Shown one piece after another: positions 12,791-25,700 of a stretch of 64,000 nucleotides of DNA. The notes beneath the pieces were generated by a model, which saw only the letters and a list, made by a program, of their open reading frames with translations, made no database searches and was not told the DNA's origin. The number at the start of each line of letters is the position of its first letter. The stretch's first letter is position 1. The position numbers and the translations under genes are program-made. The DNA is from Nemertoderma westbladi (taxonomy: Eukaryota; Xenacoelomorpha; Nemertodermatida; Nemertodermatidae), in the NCBI GenBank assembly GCA_032718475.1, contig JAUCBJ010008675.1, forward strand, positions 44,769-108,768, in the 5' to 3' direction.

Positions 12791-13460
12791 TAGCTCGGAT
12801 CTAGGACACTTCCCCCGGACAGTTCCAGCCCAAGTAGGACACTTCCCTCCGGATACTTCATACTTTACACTTCACTTTATCAATATGTGATGTTGAACAC
12901 AGAATACAGGTCGACGCATGTCGATTTTCCCCTGGAGAAGGAATAATTTTGATTGCATCAATAATTTTCATCCCCATCTGCTACAGTACAATTTGATGAA
13001 AACAATTAGATAACTATACCTATAATTAAAACTATTAATTATTACAATTCTATAATTCTATAGTAAAAAAAACAGTATATATCAGTCGGGGGATAGGTCA
13101 TATAATTAATTGTTTAAAGATTAGCAAACAATACAATGTAATTGCATTGATAAAATCCATAAATAAAACTCAGATACAAAATGTAAAATCAGGATGCAAA
13201 AGATCACTTTCTGAGCTAAGAAAGGAAAATTGGATACAACTTGTCAGGATACAAGCGGTCCTTACAAAATACCGGTTTACCTTACAAATTGAAAAATAAG
13301 AATGTGCGAAATTAAGAACAGTCGGGGGGGGGGGGGGGGGGGGGGTGTCCGGGGGGAAGTTTCTGGGGCTCAAGTCGCAAATGTCCGGGGGGAAGTGTCC
13401 TACTTGAACGGGGGGAACTGTCCGGGGGGAAGTGTCCGGGGGGGAAGTGCCCGGACAACA
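12790..13460. mobile_element. G/C-rich foldback element (CCGGACACTTCCCC family)
   Basis: The left arm has GTAGGACACTTCCC and CCGGACAGTTCC. The right arm at about 13320-13455 has GGGGGGAAGTGTCCTACTT and GGGGGGAACTGTCCGG in the opposite orientation, in several 14-17-bp units, next to a G run of about 22. The core is AT-rich. Structure of a non-autonomous element with repetitive terminal inverted repeats. Confidence 0.65.
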
Positions 13461-16400
13461 TTAGCTCAAGTTAGTGTCATATTGGCCATTGTCTGCTGTT
13501 GTTTCCGGTTGTCGTTTATCGGCCTAGCGTTTACACAACTGACTATAATCGAATCAGTACCCGTAAGGTGACGATGAGCCGAACGCACGTTTTTGTGCCG
13601 CCAGTGTGGGAATTCAATTTGTCACAATGTACAGAATCACTTGGTGACAGAACTGGAGACTAATTATATTAGCAACTGTTTCAAAATGTTAATTATTAAT
13701 AATTGAATTGACCAGCAATCATTTAGCTCAAACGATTACCTAGGCCGGTAGATATTCGTGAAATCATGAAATACATTATATTGCGATAGAAATGCGGCAA
13801 AGCTTCAGTGGTTTGCGTTGAGGTTGAATGATCCACGATACATTGAAACCAGGTTATCCTGGACGAACATCCCAACCCTTAACGGCTAACAAACTCCAAT
13901 CTATGAAAGTTGGGGATGTAACAACAATTGGGTGAACCCAGTGCCTCACTCTGCTCGTCTCAGTGTGTGGCTGACTTATTAATCTGTCCTTTTATCAATC
14001 AAAGATTCACACGCCATTGGACTCCTGTCCCTCCTCTCCCCTGTGCTTCCCGATCCCGCGATGATTGACAATTCTCGCCTGGTGAACATCTTCCAAGTGG
14101 GGAACCATGAATAGATTATAATAAAAAAATCTGTGGGATTAGTTTTGGAGATTGTGCAAGTTGAGGCCAGGAGAACGTCCCGCGGTTATCAATTGTTCTA
14201 TTGTCTTTCGGTTTATTAACTCCGGTCAGGTTGTCAACATTCGTAACCGATTCCGGATCGATTCACTAAACCTGTCCGCATCCCGTGTAATCCGAAGCTT
14301 CGCAATAGATGTTTGCATCAAAACATTGTACCACATTTGTTATTGTAAGTCTAGTATTGATGATATTTTTACGCGATTTTGTAATTAGATTTAAGTTATT
14401 TTTATCACATCTTCCGCAAATGAAACTCTATGCAATTTGCAAAATTCTCCGGATATAAATAACATCTCCGTAACATCCTGTCGACATCTGCGATAGAATT
14501 AAAATCATTTTTATTGAAATTTACTCGCTAGGAATCCTTGTCACTTCATTTATCGACTGATAAAATTGAACAAAATGATTCATTCACCCATCAACGATGA
14601 TATAATAACAAGATTGTGAATCAATTCCGCAAATTATTACATGATTAACTTTATTAATCATGTAATAATGCTCTGGAATAGCGTGGATGCTTAAAGCATT
14701 ACACTGTTAAATTTATAAGTGTACCTTGATTACACGTGTTCAATGTTCACTAATATGTGTGTTTACTTTACCTCGCGGAAAATTATGGAATTTACTAAAG
14801 GGATGAGCTTTTCATTGACAAAATAAATGTTTTGGAAAATCTAGGCGTTGCTAATGTTCAGACTAAATCTCATTCTAACTGCGTTAAAGAGTTTTTCCTC
14901 TCACCACGGCGTCAAATAGGCTGAAATCTTCTGATGTGATGTTATTGAGGCACAAATTGGCGATGCTAAGCTTTGAGAAGTACTCTGCGCCTAGGGTCAA
15001 TATGCAAACAATACGAGATGTCAGGACCAGCCACGATTTACTTACCCAGTTCCCACAGAGTAAGCCTACCTGGGATGTCTGAAAGTACTGCAGTACCCAC
15101 CATTTATATTCAGATTGGGGACCCCTCGATCAGGCGTGAGGGCTGACAATACTTTGATTTTCGTATTAAAACCCTTAAACCTTCGCGAGGCCAATTAAAT
15201 AGGATTGCCTGCTGGGGGTCCGACCTTACCGGTTAATAGGTCAGAGTGTTTCTTATATTCTTGTTGTGTGCAATGGATGGAGGGTTAGTGTTTAGTAGGC
15301 TAGGCCCGGTGTCCACGTGGCGACCCTTTCTATTGTTATCGCGAGGAAGGGTTTTACCGCTCCCGCGCACACTTACCCTACCTACCATTGAATTGAATGA
15401 ATCCCCCCATCTCGCCATCTCAGGGTTTCTTTTGTCTGTCTTTGACGGGTCCGTGCGTTGATGACTATAAACTCAAATGGAAAGGGGCTGTGGCAACCAG
15501 AAGAAATCATGCCGAATCTCACAAGAGGCTATAACTCACTTTAATCTCTGTTTTTTACCTTGAAGGTCCGCAGATAGGCCTAATGAGGTTTCCTCTCGAA
15601 TAATTTCGGTGTACGTTGCTAGGTGCTTCAATTATCTGCTGCCCAGTATAGGAAGACCACGAAACCATTTGTACCTTTAGGGTGTGTAGAAAGAGCGAAG
15701 GTTTCAACCTAGCAGGCATTCTATTCTACTTTAGCATATAGAAAAGCCCTTAGAGAAATTGGACTGGCTTTTGTTTGGCCCCATCCTGTCCCCATCTTAT
15801 TGCGATCCTGGGTTTCTGTTTAAAAAGAGGACAGCTTCTTAATTGGGATTCTCGCTGGGTACGAGACTATCTCACCCCCAATAATGGCCCCAAGAAGCAC
15901 CTTATTATTGTGTAGCTAAGCCGCACAGCACCCTACCTTATTATACATAGCTTTATATAATTGCTTTGACGCTAAAGGAATGGTTGCACGACCACATGGG
16001 TTGCAATAAGTAGATCCTAAATGCTGACAAGTTTTAGCTAAGACTTTGTCCCATATCGTATCGTAATGTAACACCAACACTAACGTTTCAGCAAAGTTTA
16101 ATCTTAATGATATCCCACGAAATTTAAAACTTTTAATAGTTTAGCATCCTTATTGTCGCGAAATGTTTGTTAAATTGCTATGTTTGAAAATTGCCACATT
16201 TGATCAATTAGTTAACATCGCACCTCATCTGTACATAATTATTCGGTTGCGCCGAATTTTCGCGTGTTATAAAATAATTACAATTCTATAGTTGATGAAC
16301 TATGACCAGTACCACTGTGTGACATTGATTTATTAGATAGTTAGTATCACATGTCACTGTAAGCTGTTCCTTTCCAGTATTTGATATTATCGGCCGAAGA

Positions 16401-18000
16401 TTTGTAAGCTGTTCCTTTCCAGTATTTGCTATTATCGGACGAAGATTGCATCCGTATTACTATTATTATTGTTTATAGTTTTTTGTTGGTAATCTACCCA
16501 TTGAAAAGTGGCGTGAATTTACAAGGACCTCAAATCTGAAACAAATGAATTTAGATCAGAAAATCATGATATGGATAACATGGACTGGACAGGTGCTGGC
16601 TGGTATTAACAAAATGTATTCTATCAAAATCTTCTTGCAAATACATAACCCGGTACTGTATTTATTATAGATGACTGCGGACTGCGGTATATACTGTATT
16701 TATTGGATTTAAATTACCTAGGTCTAACCACATTGTTTTTAATCCTGGATCGAGGAATGTGATAATAATGGGTTAAATAAATGACATTAAAATCTGGAAA
16801 AATTAGTTGAAAAGGAATAATCAGTTATATTTAGATCGGCAGATATCTGCCGCTTTTTTCACTGAACCTTGCATTGGAGTACATAATACATTTTTGTGTG
16901 ATTTTAGCAGCGATTGTCATCAATAATCAGACTGATTCCCAGCTGACATCATCATTGGGAATTGTGTCTAATTGCCAATAAAAAAAATAGTCCCCAGGAC
17001 CAGTTTAAACATTGAATCCCATTACTGGCCCATTTGATATTTGATATTTACATGATTCACTACAGTTAACTTTACAAAGAAGAACGATGACCTACTATAT
17101 AGATATAATATCTATAGTAGTACAGTAGGTAGGTAGGTAGGTACTGTAGGTCATGCATTCGACAATTTCCATTTCAGTCACCGTCACCTCTTCGAACATA
17201 ATTATGGTGGATATGCTTTTGTAGAGTTATTGGTGGAAGTTATTGACGAAAATGGATATTAAGGGGGGGGGGGGGGGGGGGTACGCCATTTTGTTTTACC
17301 CGAATTTATTTTTATGATACTGTATATTAGAATGCGCGATTAAATGGTGTTTCCAAATCTGAAAACCGCTATTTTAGCTCTTTTTGTTTTCAAGTTATAA
17401 CAATTTCCATTCAGGGAGACCTATTGAAATTACTATTACTATGTATAATAAAAGGTCGATTATAACCAAATATTATTTTTATGAAATTGTCTACTTACAT
17501 AAAAACCCTACTACAGTACGTCTACAATTTTTGAGGAATTAGTCTGAAACTTTCTGTGGGTGTCTACATAGCCAGCCACCCTGCATAAAAGGATCAGACA
17601 ACTTTTTGTAATTTTTAGTTAATAAAATTTAATACTATTTATAACAAGCCTAAAAAATTAGCATAAATTTGCAGCGCCACCTAGCGGCGCAGAATTATTT
17701 TCACAAAATTTCGCCTGATAGTTATGTTGCCCCATCTTTGATCTATCATATAAATAAACTTTCATGTGATTAGGTTCAAAACTGTAAAAGCCTTAGGGTT
17801 TTAAGCGCAACCAAGTTTTTTTATTGTTAACTAGTATTAACTAATATTAAAATGCGAAAAATAAAATTTTTCTGACCTGTCATGTAGATTAGGTACTTAT
17901 AGTCCAAATTATAGCAAAAACCAAACAATTTTGAAACGCTGAGAGTGATAAATCGAAGAGTTGTCCGAAAATAGCAAATCAATCTGAAAGATGCAGGAGC
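13461..18000. other. Intergenic sequence, no gene recognised
   Basis: Open frames at 14152-14388 and 15246-15461 have no recognisable domain. There are a GGTAGGTAGGTAGG microsatellite near 17129 and a G run near 17264-17281. Nothing else stands out. Confidence 0.45.
16361..16448. repeat. ~45-bp direct duplication
   Basis: GTAAGCTGTTCCTTTCCAGT through ATTATCGG(C/A)CGAAGATT occurs twice in tandem with two or three differences. Confidence 0.8.
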
Positions 18001-18002
18001 CT

Positions 18003-18072
18003 CCGTGGTGTAGTGGTTAGCATACCTGAACGTTTATCGGGAGACGCGGGTTCGATCCCCGCTAGTAGCGAA
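18003..18072 (+). repeat. tRNA-like sequence (tRNA pseudogene or SINE head)
   Basis: Contains a D-arm/A-box (TGGTGTAGTGGTTAGC), a five-pair anticodon-type stem (CCTGA/TCGGG) and a perfect T-arm (GCGGGTTCGATCCCCGC). The acceptor ends do not pair and the base before the anticodon is C instead of T, so I do not call a functional tRNA. Confidence 0.6.
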
Positions 18073-18420
18073 TTCATTTTTTCCGCTCCATTTGCTATAG
18101 AGTTGGATCATCCTAAGTTCTGTTTAAATTACTTAATAATTTATACAATCTATGGATGTTAAAACATATAAACAATAATATTGATAATATATTGAATATT
18201 TGTATGACATTACAAAACATAATTTTAGTTTAAGATATAGCACACTTTATGCAACTGGAACACAGCCCTCTGGGGGATCGAACATTTTATTGCTTTTGCA
18301 TTAGAGTTATCCTCTGGACACACTTTTGGGGAGAATACTATTCAAATAATAAATAAATATAATTTATATTAATATAACTAATAAATTGGAAATACAAAGC
18401 GAATAATTTAATACATATAA

Positions 18421-18717
18421 TTAATAGACCAGAAACGTATTGAAGCAAAATATTTGTAATAAGAGTCGGGGAGGTCCGATCCCGAAGGAGTGCGCCGTCC
18501 CCAAACCCAAGACCCCTCCATTATCTGCGGACGATAGGGGTGTGAGGGAGGACCTTCGCTCCTCGCAGGAATCTATGGAGTTCTCCTTCTTGGCACGAAC
18601 ACGTAGATCATTGAGTATGGACTCAACTGGTCTGTTCGAATAAGAGGGTCCGTCGGCGTTTACAAAGCCCATATAGGCAGGGTTACAATCCCACATATCC
18701 CCCACTCCAATCAACAT
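18421..18717 (-). other. Unassigned 98-codon ORF
   Basis: Minus-strand ORF MLIGVGDMWDCNPAYMGFVN, then NRPVESILNDLRVRAKKENS and a Ser/Leu-rich tail. Composition is more GC-rich and protein-like than the surroundings. I do not recognise it. Could be an exon or a mobile-element remnant about 0.9 kb beyond the host gene's stop. No clear splice sites define it. Confidence 0.3.
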
Positions 18718-18775
18718 GATGCATAGTGGGCGACCAAATAGGGAAGTGAGGAATTATTGGTAAATTTCATCCAAA

Positions 18776-18962
18776 TTACTTTAAACAATACTGGCGACCC
18801 GAAGGCTCCTCTTTCGATAGCTGCGACCCGAATTTAAGGGTGGGCGCTACTCCTATCCCAAGTTTTGCTCCCAGTAGCAGTGATTTAACTGGTCCATATT
18901 TTATCGACCCCAGGGTATGAAAGACTGAGTGGAACCTGGCGGGGCTCGAACCTATAACCAAT
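18776..18962 (-). mobile_element. tRNA-derived SINE, family 2 (minus copy)
   Basis: The minus strand has B-box-like GGTTCGAGCCCCGCCAGG near 18945 and a body with GGGTCGATAAAATATGGACC, GGGATAGGAGTAGCGCCC and GAGCCTTCGGGTCGCCAG. It shares its body with 26035-26256. The A-box end is degraded. Confidence 0.75.
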
Positions 18963-19016
18963 AGTTTATGATTGTGTTCTCTTCAAGGGTTATAATGTGA
19001 TGCATAACAACTTAGG

Positions 19017-19300
19017 TTCCACCTTGGTGTAGTGGTTGCATTGAATTCACATCTCCTGTAGGTCGTGGGTTCGATCCTCACATGGGCCAGGGCAGTTTTC
19101 GTTTCGGCACGAATGCTTTAAAGGGACCAGCCAGGGCGCATCTCTGCCTTGCATCCTTAAGTGGTAGCTAAATGAGTACTGGAGTTTCCTCTGGGGAGTA
19201 AAGTTCTGGGGGGACCGCACTGGAAATAAGTCGTCAGACTTTGTGCGTAATCCCTGGCCTTAGCGGCCGAAGAAAATTTACTTTTTTTTACTTTACTTTA
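19017..19300 (+). mobile_element. tRNA-derived SINE, family 1 (plus copy)
   Basis: The head CCTTGGTGTAGTGGTTGCAT has an A-box (TGGTGTAGTGG) and GGTTCGATCC is a perfect B-box, giving an internal Pol III promoter. The ~200-bp body is shared with 10200-10478. The tail is a CTTTA-type repeat (TTTTACTTTACTTTACTTGA). Confidence 0.87.
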
Positions 19301-19582
19301 CTTGATATTAATAATAACTGTGTTCAATAATGTTCAAATTTGGAAATAAAATTTATATTATATTTACAAGTTCTGCTAATTTTTGGACTTTTCTTTAATA
19401 TGGTAGAAGTCCAATGGATTATTTTCTAAAATAGCTAAACCAGTAATGGGTAATAGATCCTATCACAAAACCATAACACAATTTCAATTTAAATTATAAT
19501 ACAGAATATACTGTAATTGTGATGCAAACCATATTTTAGACAGTCTATACTGTTGGGAAAAGTTATCAGCTTTGTGTCAGTT

Positions 19583-19760
19583 TCACTGGCATTCTGTCGC
19601 CATCCGCGCTGATTCCTTTGAGCCGGTTGCCTGGGAGACAGGAGTAGCACGTGGCTCATCCACAATGGGTATTGGATGTTTTCTTTCAGTCTTTAGAAGA
19701 GGAACTTTTCCCAAAGTTTCCGACAAAAAATCCATAATGCTTCCACCATGTAGCAACTTC
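19583..19760 (-). CDS. Host gene, terminal coding exon
   Basis: 178-nt minus-strand exon with acceptor ATTATATTCACAG, ending in TGA at 19583-19585. In phase it reads [20 protein letters not shown], then [18 protein letters not shown] and a polar tail ending ARMATECQ. No clear AATAAA was found on this strand in the ~250 bp after the stop, so the transcript end is undefined. Confidence 0.75.
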
Positions 19761-22700
19761 CTGTGAATATAATGATATTTAGGATAAAATTAAGGAAAAA
19801 GAATGTCCTGTCCGTCTGTTACATCAAAAACCCCAATCGAAGGGGTCTGAGATAAAAGCCGAATTTCGGACCATTCGTTCCATTTCCTTGCGTTATAATA
19901 CCTAATACTTAATTTTATTCTCTATTTAATATTTTTAAATTAGTGCTTCACTCTTTTTATAAGAAATAAACATTGTAAATACTATAAATACTACAGTATA
20001 TTATAAATAAATATTGTTATACTCTATAGGAAATTGTGACAGGACAATTAATTGCCCTCTGGAAAATTGCCACCCGGACAATTGCCACCTGAGGACAATT
20101 GCCCCCGAACTATTGCCCCCCGGACTATTACCCCCTGGACAATTGCCCTCCGGACAATTTCCCCCCAATTACACTTACCCACCAAACAATAAATTGGCCC
20201 CAAGGAAATTTTAAAATAAATAAGGTCGTTCCTAACTAGAAATTTAGTCTTCCTAACTTGTTGCAAGTCCGTTTTGTATTTAATAAAACATCCATGTTTG
20301 CTTATTTATCTGCTCAATAATTTCGATATTTTCCAACTGAAGTATTTCATTACAATAATAATAAAATGTTAACGCTAAAGCCATCCAATTACGTCATCGA
20401 ATAGCTATAGCTAGCGTAAAGACAATCAAATAGTTCTAGAAAAAATCTTGATTTTTCGAAAAAATCAAAATAATTTATAGTTTAGAAGTGTTGATCAAGT
20501 TTTTACTGGAATTTCATAAAATTATACGAAAACATTGAAAGGATTTCTAGATTTAAAATATATTCCTTAAATAAAATATCGGGGGCAATTGTCCAGGGGG
20601 CAATTGTCCGGGGGGGGGGGGGGGGGATTTCGCCCAGGGTAGGAATTTCTTCCAAACTTCCCGGTAACAAAAGTATTGTCGTGTGAAAATGTCCCGCTCC
20701 CAACTAATGAAGAAATGTTACCATTTATTAATTAATGTAACCCTATTAGCAATGGGGTGTTTAAACCATTAGCAGCACTGGCGGGAGGCCGACCCCCCCC
20801 CCCCCCCCCCCCCCCCCACTGTATTTTAGTAATCGTCCAAACGATATTCTAAGAAATTTGGACTGTAGGTTAAAAAATTATCGATGAACATCTTCCTAAA
20901 AAAAATCTTAAAAAAATAAAATTTGATATGTAGTCCCAGGACCAAATGTAAAGTTTTTGTTATTTTAAAAACTAATATTGTGGCTTTATTATACGATTAT
21001 ATTCAATTCCTAAAATTAAGCGGTTTTATACTATTTTTCAGGCATCTAAGAACTTCAAATTTACAAAAATATGACATCTGTAAACTACCACCACGTTTTG
21101 ATTTCAGTACATTTCGATAGGTTTTCTTGATCGCTGGTTCGGATGGCATTACTCTAAAAACATGTCTACCTATTAGTGCTCACTTTTGTTGCAGCAAAAC
21201 TAGGGGGAAAGCAAAACTAATAGCAAAACTATTTATTAGTGGCACCTCAAATTTAGAACAACTAGGTCTTCAGGTTTCTATATTACTTTCAATAGATTCA
21301 GCTGACCGGAAAACATATAGAAATAAATTGAAAGAAAAAAAGGATGTGAAAAAACACAAAAATACAAATATAATCTTTTGTGTTTTTTACCAAATCTCAT
21401 AAATTTCAAAATTTCAAGAGTGCCACGCCCAAATTTTTTTGTGCACAAAAATGAAGTACCACTAGGTGCTTTTTTAGCGTATTCTCATTCGAATCAGCGA
21501 CCCAGAAAACATATAAAATGCGTTGAAATCGAAACTGGGGTGTATTATCAGAATCTTGTATATTTCAAAACTTGCCATATCAATCAGAATCAATGAAAAA
21601 ACCCAAAATATCACTAAGCCTAAACTCACAAATGACCTTAAAAAATTTCAAAAAAAATATGCTGGTGACCAAATTTTGAGGTGGCACCCACATACAATAG
21701 TAGAAATCAAACTGTTCTGCTTCCATTTATTCTTATTCTTAGTTTACTATAATATTTTCTGATAAAGTGACATAAAATCAAGGCTTATTTTATGGTGTTT
21801 CAATAAACGACTCACTTAAAAGAAAATTGTATGTATGCCTTACAATAATTCAATAAAATAATCGGATGCCTACAGTATTATACATAGATTGATGATAAAT
21901 TAATAAATACTGTGTTACAAAATCAAAAGCATTGAATTTGTTCAATCTTATATCTGTTTATTCTAATATCAAAGCTACATAAATTTTCGATTTTAAATTA
22001 TCCCGGTTCGTAGTTCTGTTTTACCATTTTATCAAAATTATCCCGGTCATGGCTGAATATCCCGGTAACCACTTTACTGGGATACCCCAATTATTCTTAC
22101 CGTGATTTCGCCTCGGGGGCAATTGTCCGGGGTGCAACTGTCCTCGGGGGTAATTGTCCGGGGGGCAATTGTCCAAGGGGGGGGGGGGGGGGCAATGTTT
22201 CGGGGAGTAATTATTGTCCTAGTTCCATAAGAAATATATTTATATATACTAGAGATCAATTTATAGGTACAGTAGCCTACACCGTATAATATGTCATTGA
22301 ATAATATATTTCTTAGCACCGAATCATTTGACACAGACACACATCACATGACACAGAACCATTTGAAGTGTTATGGGGCGTCCTCCAAGGAGACACACTT
22401 GCACTATTCTTGTTCATTATTGTGGTTGACTATGTTCTACGCATGTCCTTAGATCATCATAATGATGATGGGGTGATGATAACTCCACCTACTGGCTCCA
22501 GAAGTCGAGGAAATCCTGCCAAGTACCTAACTGATCTAGACTTTGCTGATGACTTAGGAGTACTCTCAGAATCATTAGAGGGAGCCCAACGGCTCCTCAG
22601 CTCATTAGAACATGCTGCTTCTAGTGTTGGTCTTTTTATTAACTCCAGAAAGACCAAAATTCTGACAGTTAACTTTGAAAGTCCTCAGCAAGTCTCTGAT

Positions 22701-25700
22701 CGGATGAGCATAAGCTCAAAGGATGGTATGCTTGAGCATGTGGACGACTTCTGTTACCTGGGATCATGGATCCGGAAGTCAGGTGAGGACCTTCGAATAC
22801 GTAAGGGAAAGGCATGGGCAGCCTTGAATAGGATTTGGAAGTCACCGAGAATTAATCGGAAACGTAAGGTCCGATTATTTAGAGCAGCAGTAGTTCCAGT
22901 ACTCCTCTACGGGAGTCCATTCTGGGCTCTAACTGCTGAGGACACCAAATCTCTGGATGGCACATTCACAAGAATGCTACGCCGGGTTCATTGTGTCAAG
23001 TACAATGCACACATCTCCAACCAGACACTATATAACATTGGAGGTGTCTCATTGGTTCCCCCAAGCTTGACACTAGAACAAAATCGCCTCCGCTTTGCAG
23101 GACATTGCTTTCGCCGTGAGGACCAGCCAGTGCATAATCTTGTACTTTGGCAGCCTCATGGAGTGAATAAGCATGGTGGACAGCCCATGACTTTCTTGAG
23201 ACGCATCTTAAAGGACACTGGCCTTAAAGATGCGGATGATCTAGCAAATGTCATGGGTGATAGGGAGTTGTGGCGGTGCAATTTTGTTGACAAGCCGGCA
23301 CAGCATTCTTAAAAATGCAGCTGCAATGCAGCATGCCGATCCTACAGTAGTAGTAGTAGCACCGAATTTAAAGAATCCAAGCTCGCTTTGCCTCTACAGC
23401 TCTAGCTTGTCGATTTCCAAAGGATTTGTATAAACTGGGAACTTAGTTCGCCGGTCTAGCAGTCTAGGAACTAAGTTCGCTAGGATCAAAAAGTTAACCA
23501 AAGTCAGCCATTGTGGGATCTAAGATCGCCCCACAGCCATACAGTAGCGGAGTAGCCTACACAGTACGTCTGAATGTTGATAGCAAAACGCTCCTACTGT
23601 CATCGCTAACAGCTGAACTGCTCCTTTTAATACCGTACCGGTACTGCAGTACGTTTGCCGGTTTGCGGCTTGCCTTCTATCCATACAAATAGATACTGTA
23701 ATAAGTAATCATGTCCAAGAGAGGTAGAGGAGCTGGTACCGGAGCGAAGTTCAGGATGTCTCTAGCGCTACCGGTCGGCGCGGTAATGAACTGCGCGGAC
23801 AACACCGGAGCGAAAAACCTCTACGTAATATCGGTAAAAGGAATCCGAGGGCGGTTGAACCGAATGCCGGCGGCCGCGTCCGGGGACATGGTCCTCGCGA
23901 CCGTAAAGAAAGGTAAACCGGAGCTCCGGAAGAAGGTCCTACCCGCGGTGGTTATCCGACAACGGAAACCATTCCGCAGAAAGGCCGGACTGTTTATATA
24001 CTTTGAGGACAACGCGGGGGTCATCGTTAATAACAAAGGGGAGATGAAGGGTTCGGCTATAACTGGGCCAGTAGCCAAGGAGTGCGCGGAACTGTGGCCA
24101 AGGATAGCGAGTAACGCCGGTAGTGTAGCCTAGAAGTGGGTCTACCAGGTATAGATTGACGGTGTTGTGTTAATAACTAATTGTTTGTGCAAATTAATTG
24201 ATATATTTCTCTCCATCGACGGTAGAAATGAATAAGTACCGGCACCTCTCTCATGAGAGCTTTTAATATATCAGAAATATTGTTATTGTAAAGAGCAATT
24301 CTGGGTGGATTGTGAATTTTCTTCTAGTAGAAGAGGCAGGCCGAGTTGATTGGGGATATTGCACTCAAGGCGGGGGGGATTGTTTGGAGCTGTTCTCCTT
24401 TGAAGAAAATTAATATATCGTCTCAATGTTAAATTATAAATTAAGGAAAAGGAGCAGGTTACAGTGGCACGTTATTCTAACCAAAATAATAAACTAAAGT
24501 CCATTCCACACGGGTCGATTTTCCCCTGGTGAAGGATGAATTTTCAATGCGTCAGTTTCCCCCCTCGCACTATTTGGGTTTGTGGCACGAACGATTGTAG
24601 TGAGTGAGTGAAAATAAAGCCACGAGGATAGCAAATACTGAAAATATACTATAATATAGTATTAAGTTTTTAAATTTCGAAGTGATACACTAGTAGAAAT
24701 TATACCGCTTGTAGTTTCTTGTATCGCTACAGGACACTAGAAAATCGATCAGCATGTTTTTCAATTGACCGCCCATATTTTCACAAATGACTCTAAATGA
24801 TGTGAATAAAAAATAATATAATGTCCCAGAACATTTTACTCAATAAAGCTAGTTAAGTAGTAACCAGTATGTATTATAATATTATATTAACTAATAATAA
24901 TATATTAGTAATTTTACCTGGGTTGTAGCGGAGGAAGATGCATTCCATCAGTAGCTGTAGAACTTATCGACGGTCGTTCCCCGTGTGATGACGTGTAACG
25001 ATTTGATTGGTCGCCTATTTGCCCACCCCAAGGGGCTCTGGGACCTTCTCGAGCAGACAGAAAGGAACTGCAATATAATTAAAAATAAGTCTGTTCACTT
25101 GGGGCCAGTAAACATTGGGTTTCACGATATTAATAATAAATTGGTGCTGCGATGAAGAGAGAGAATACGAAATTAGTATTTCGTATATTTTCATTTCGAA
25201 TCGTATCTATGAAATCTTGTTTCTTGTCGAATATTTTTTCATATAAATTTATGACCGATCCGGTACATGAAAATACCTATATAAGTTATAAAAAATAACA
25301 ATAAATGTAATTAAAACTTACGAATTTACTAAACAAATTATTTTCTAAACTAATATTTCTGCATTGGTCTAGTTTAACCTTGTAATTATTTAGATTTAAG
25401 TTTTGTATTCGAAAAAAAATACAACATTTTTCGTATCGTTCCGTATTTTATCAAAATTTCATTCGTATCGTGTCACGAAAAACTGGTTCATATAGTATCT
25501 TGTCCCAGTTAGTTGCGCCGATAAAGTGGATATTCTACTAACATAACAACAATCCTTACAGATTTGACTTTATCTTATCAGGCCAAAATCCGCCTTTTTA
25601 TCGGTGCCAATAAATAACTAAGCGAATAGGGTTGGTGCGCGAAAAAATTGTTGGGCTAGAAACAATAGAATAAGGGGTAACAATAATTATAATTAGTCAG

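Noticed and set aside
13170-13571. Pro- or Gly-rich ORFs over poly(C)/poly(G)
   Set aside because: Produced by homopolymer runs; no coding features.
18003-18072. Functional tRNA gene
   Set aside because: D- and T-arms and an anticodon-type stem are visible, but the acceptor stem does not form and the U33 position is C.
23711-24133. Bacterial L14 or a processed pseudogene
   Set aside because: Length and N-terminus are eukaryotic L23. There is no stop, frameshift, poly(A) or target duplication, so a functional gene is more likely.
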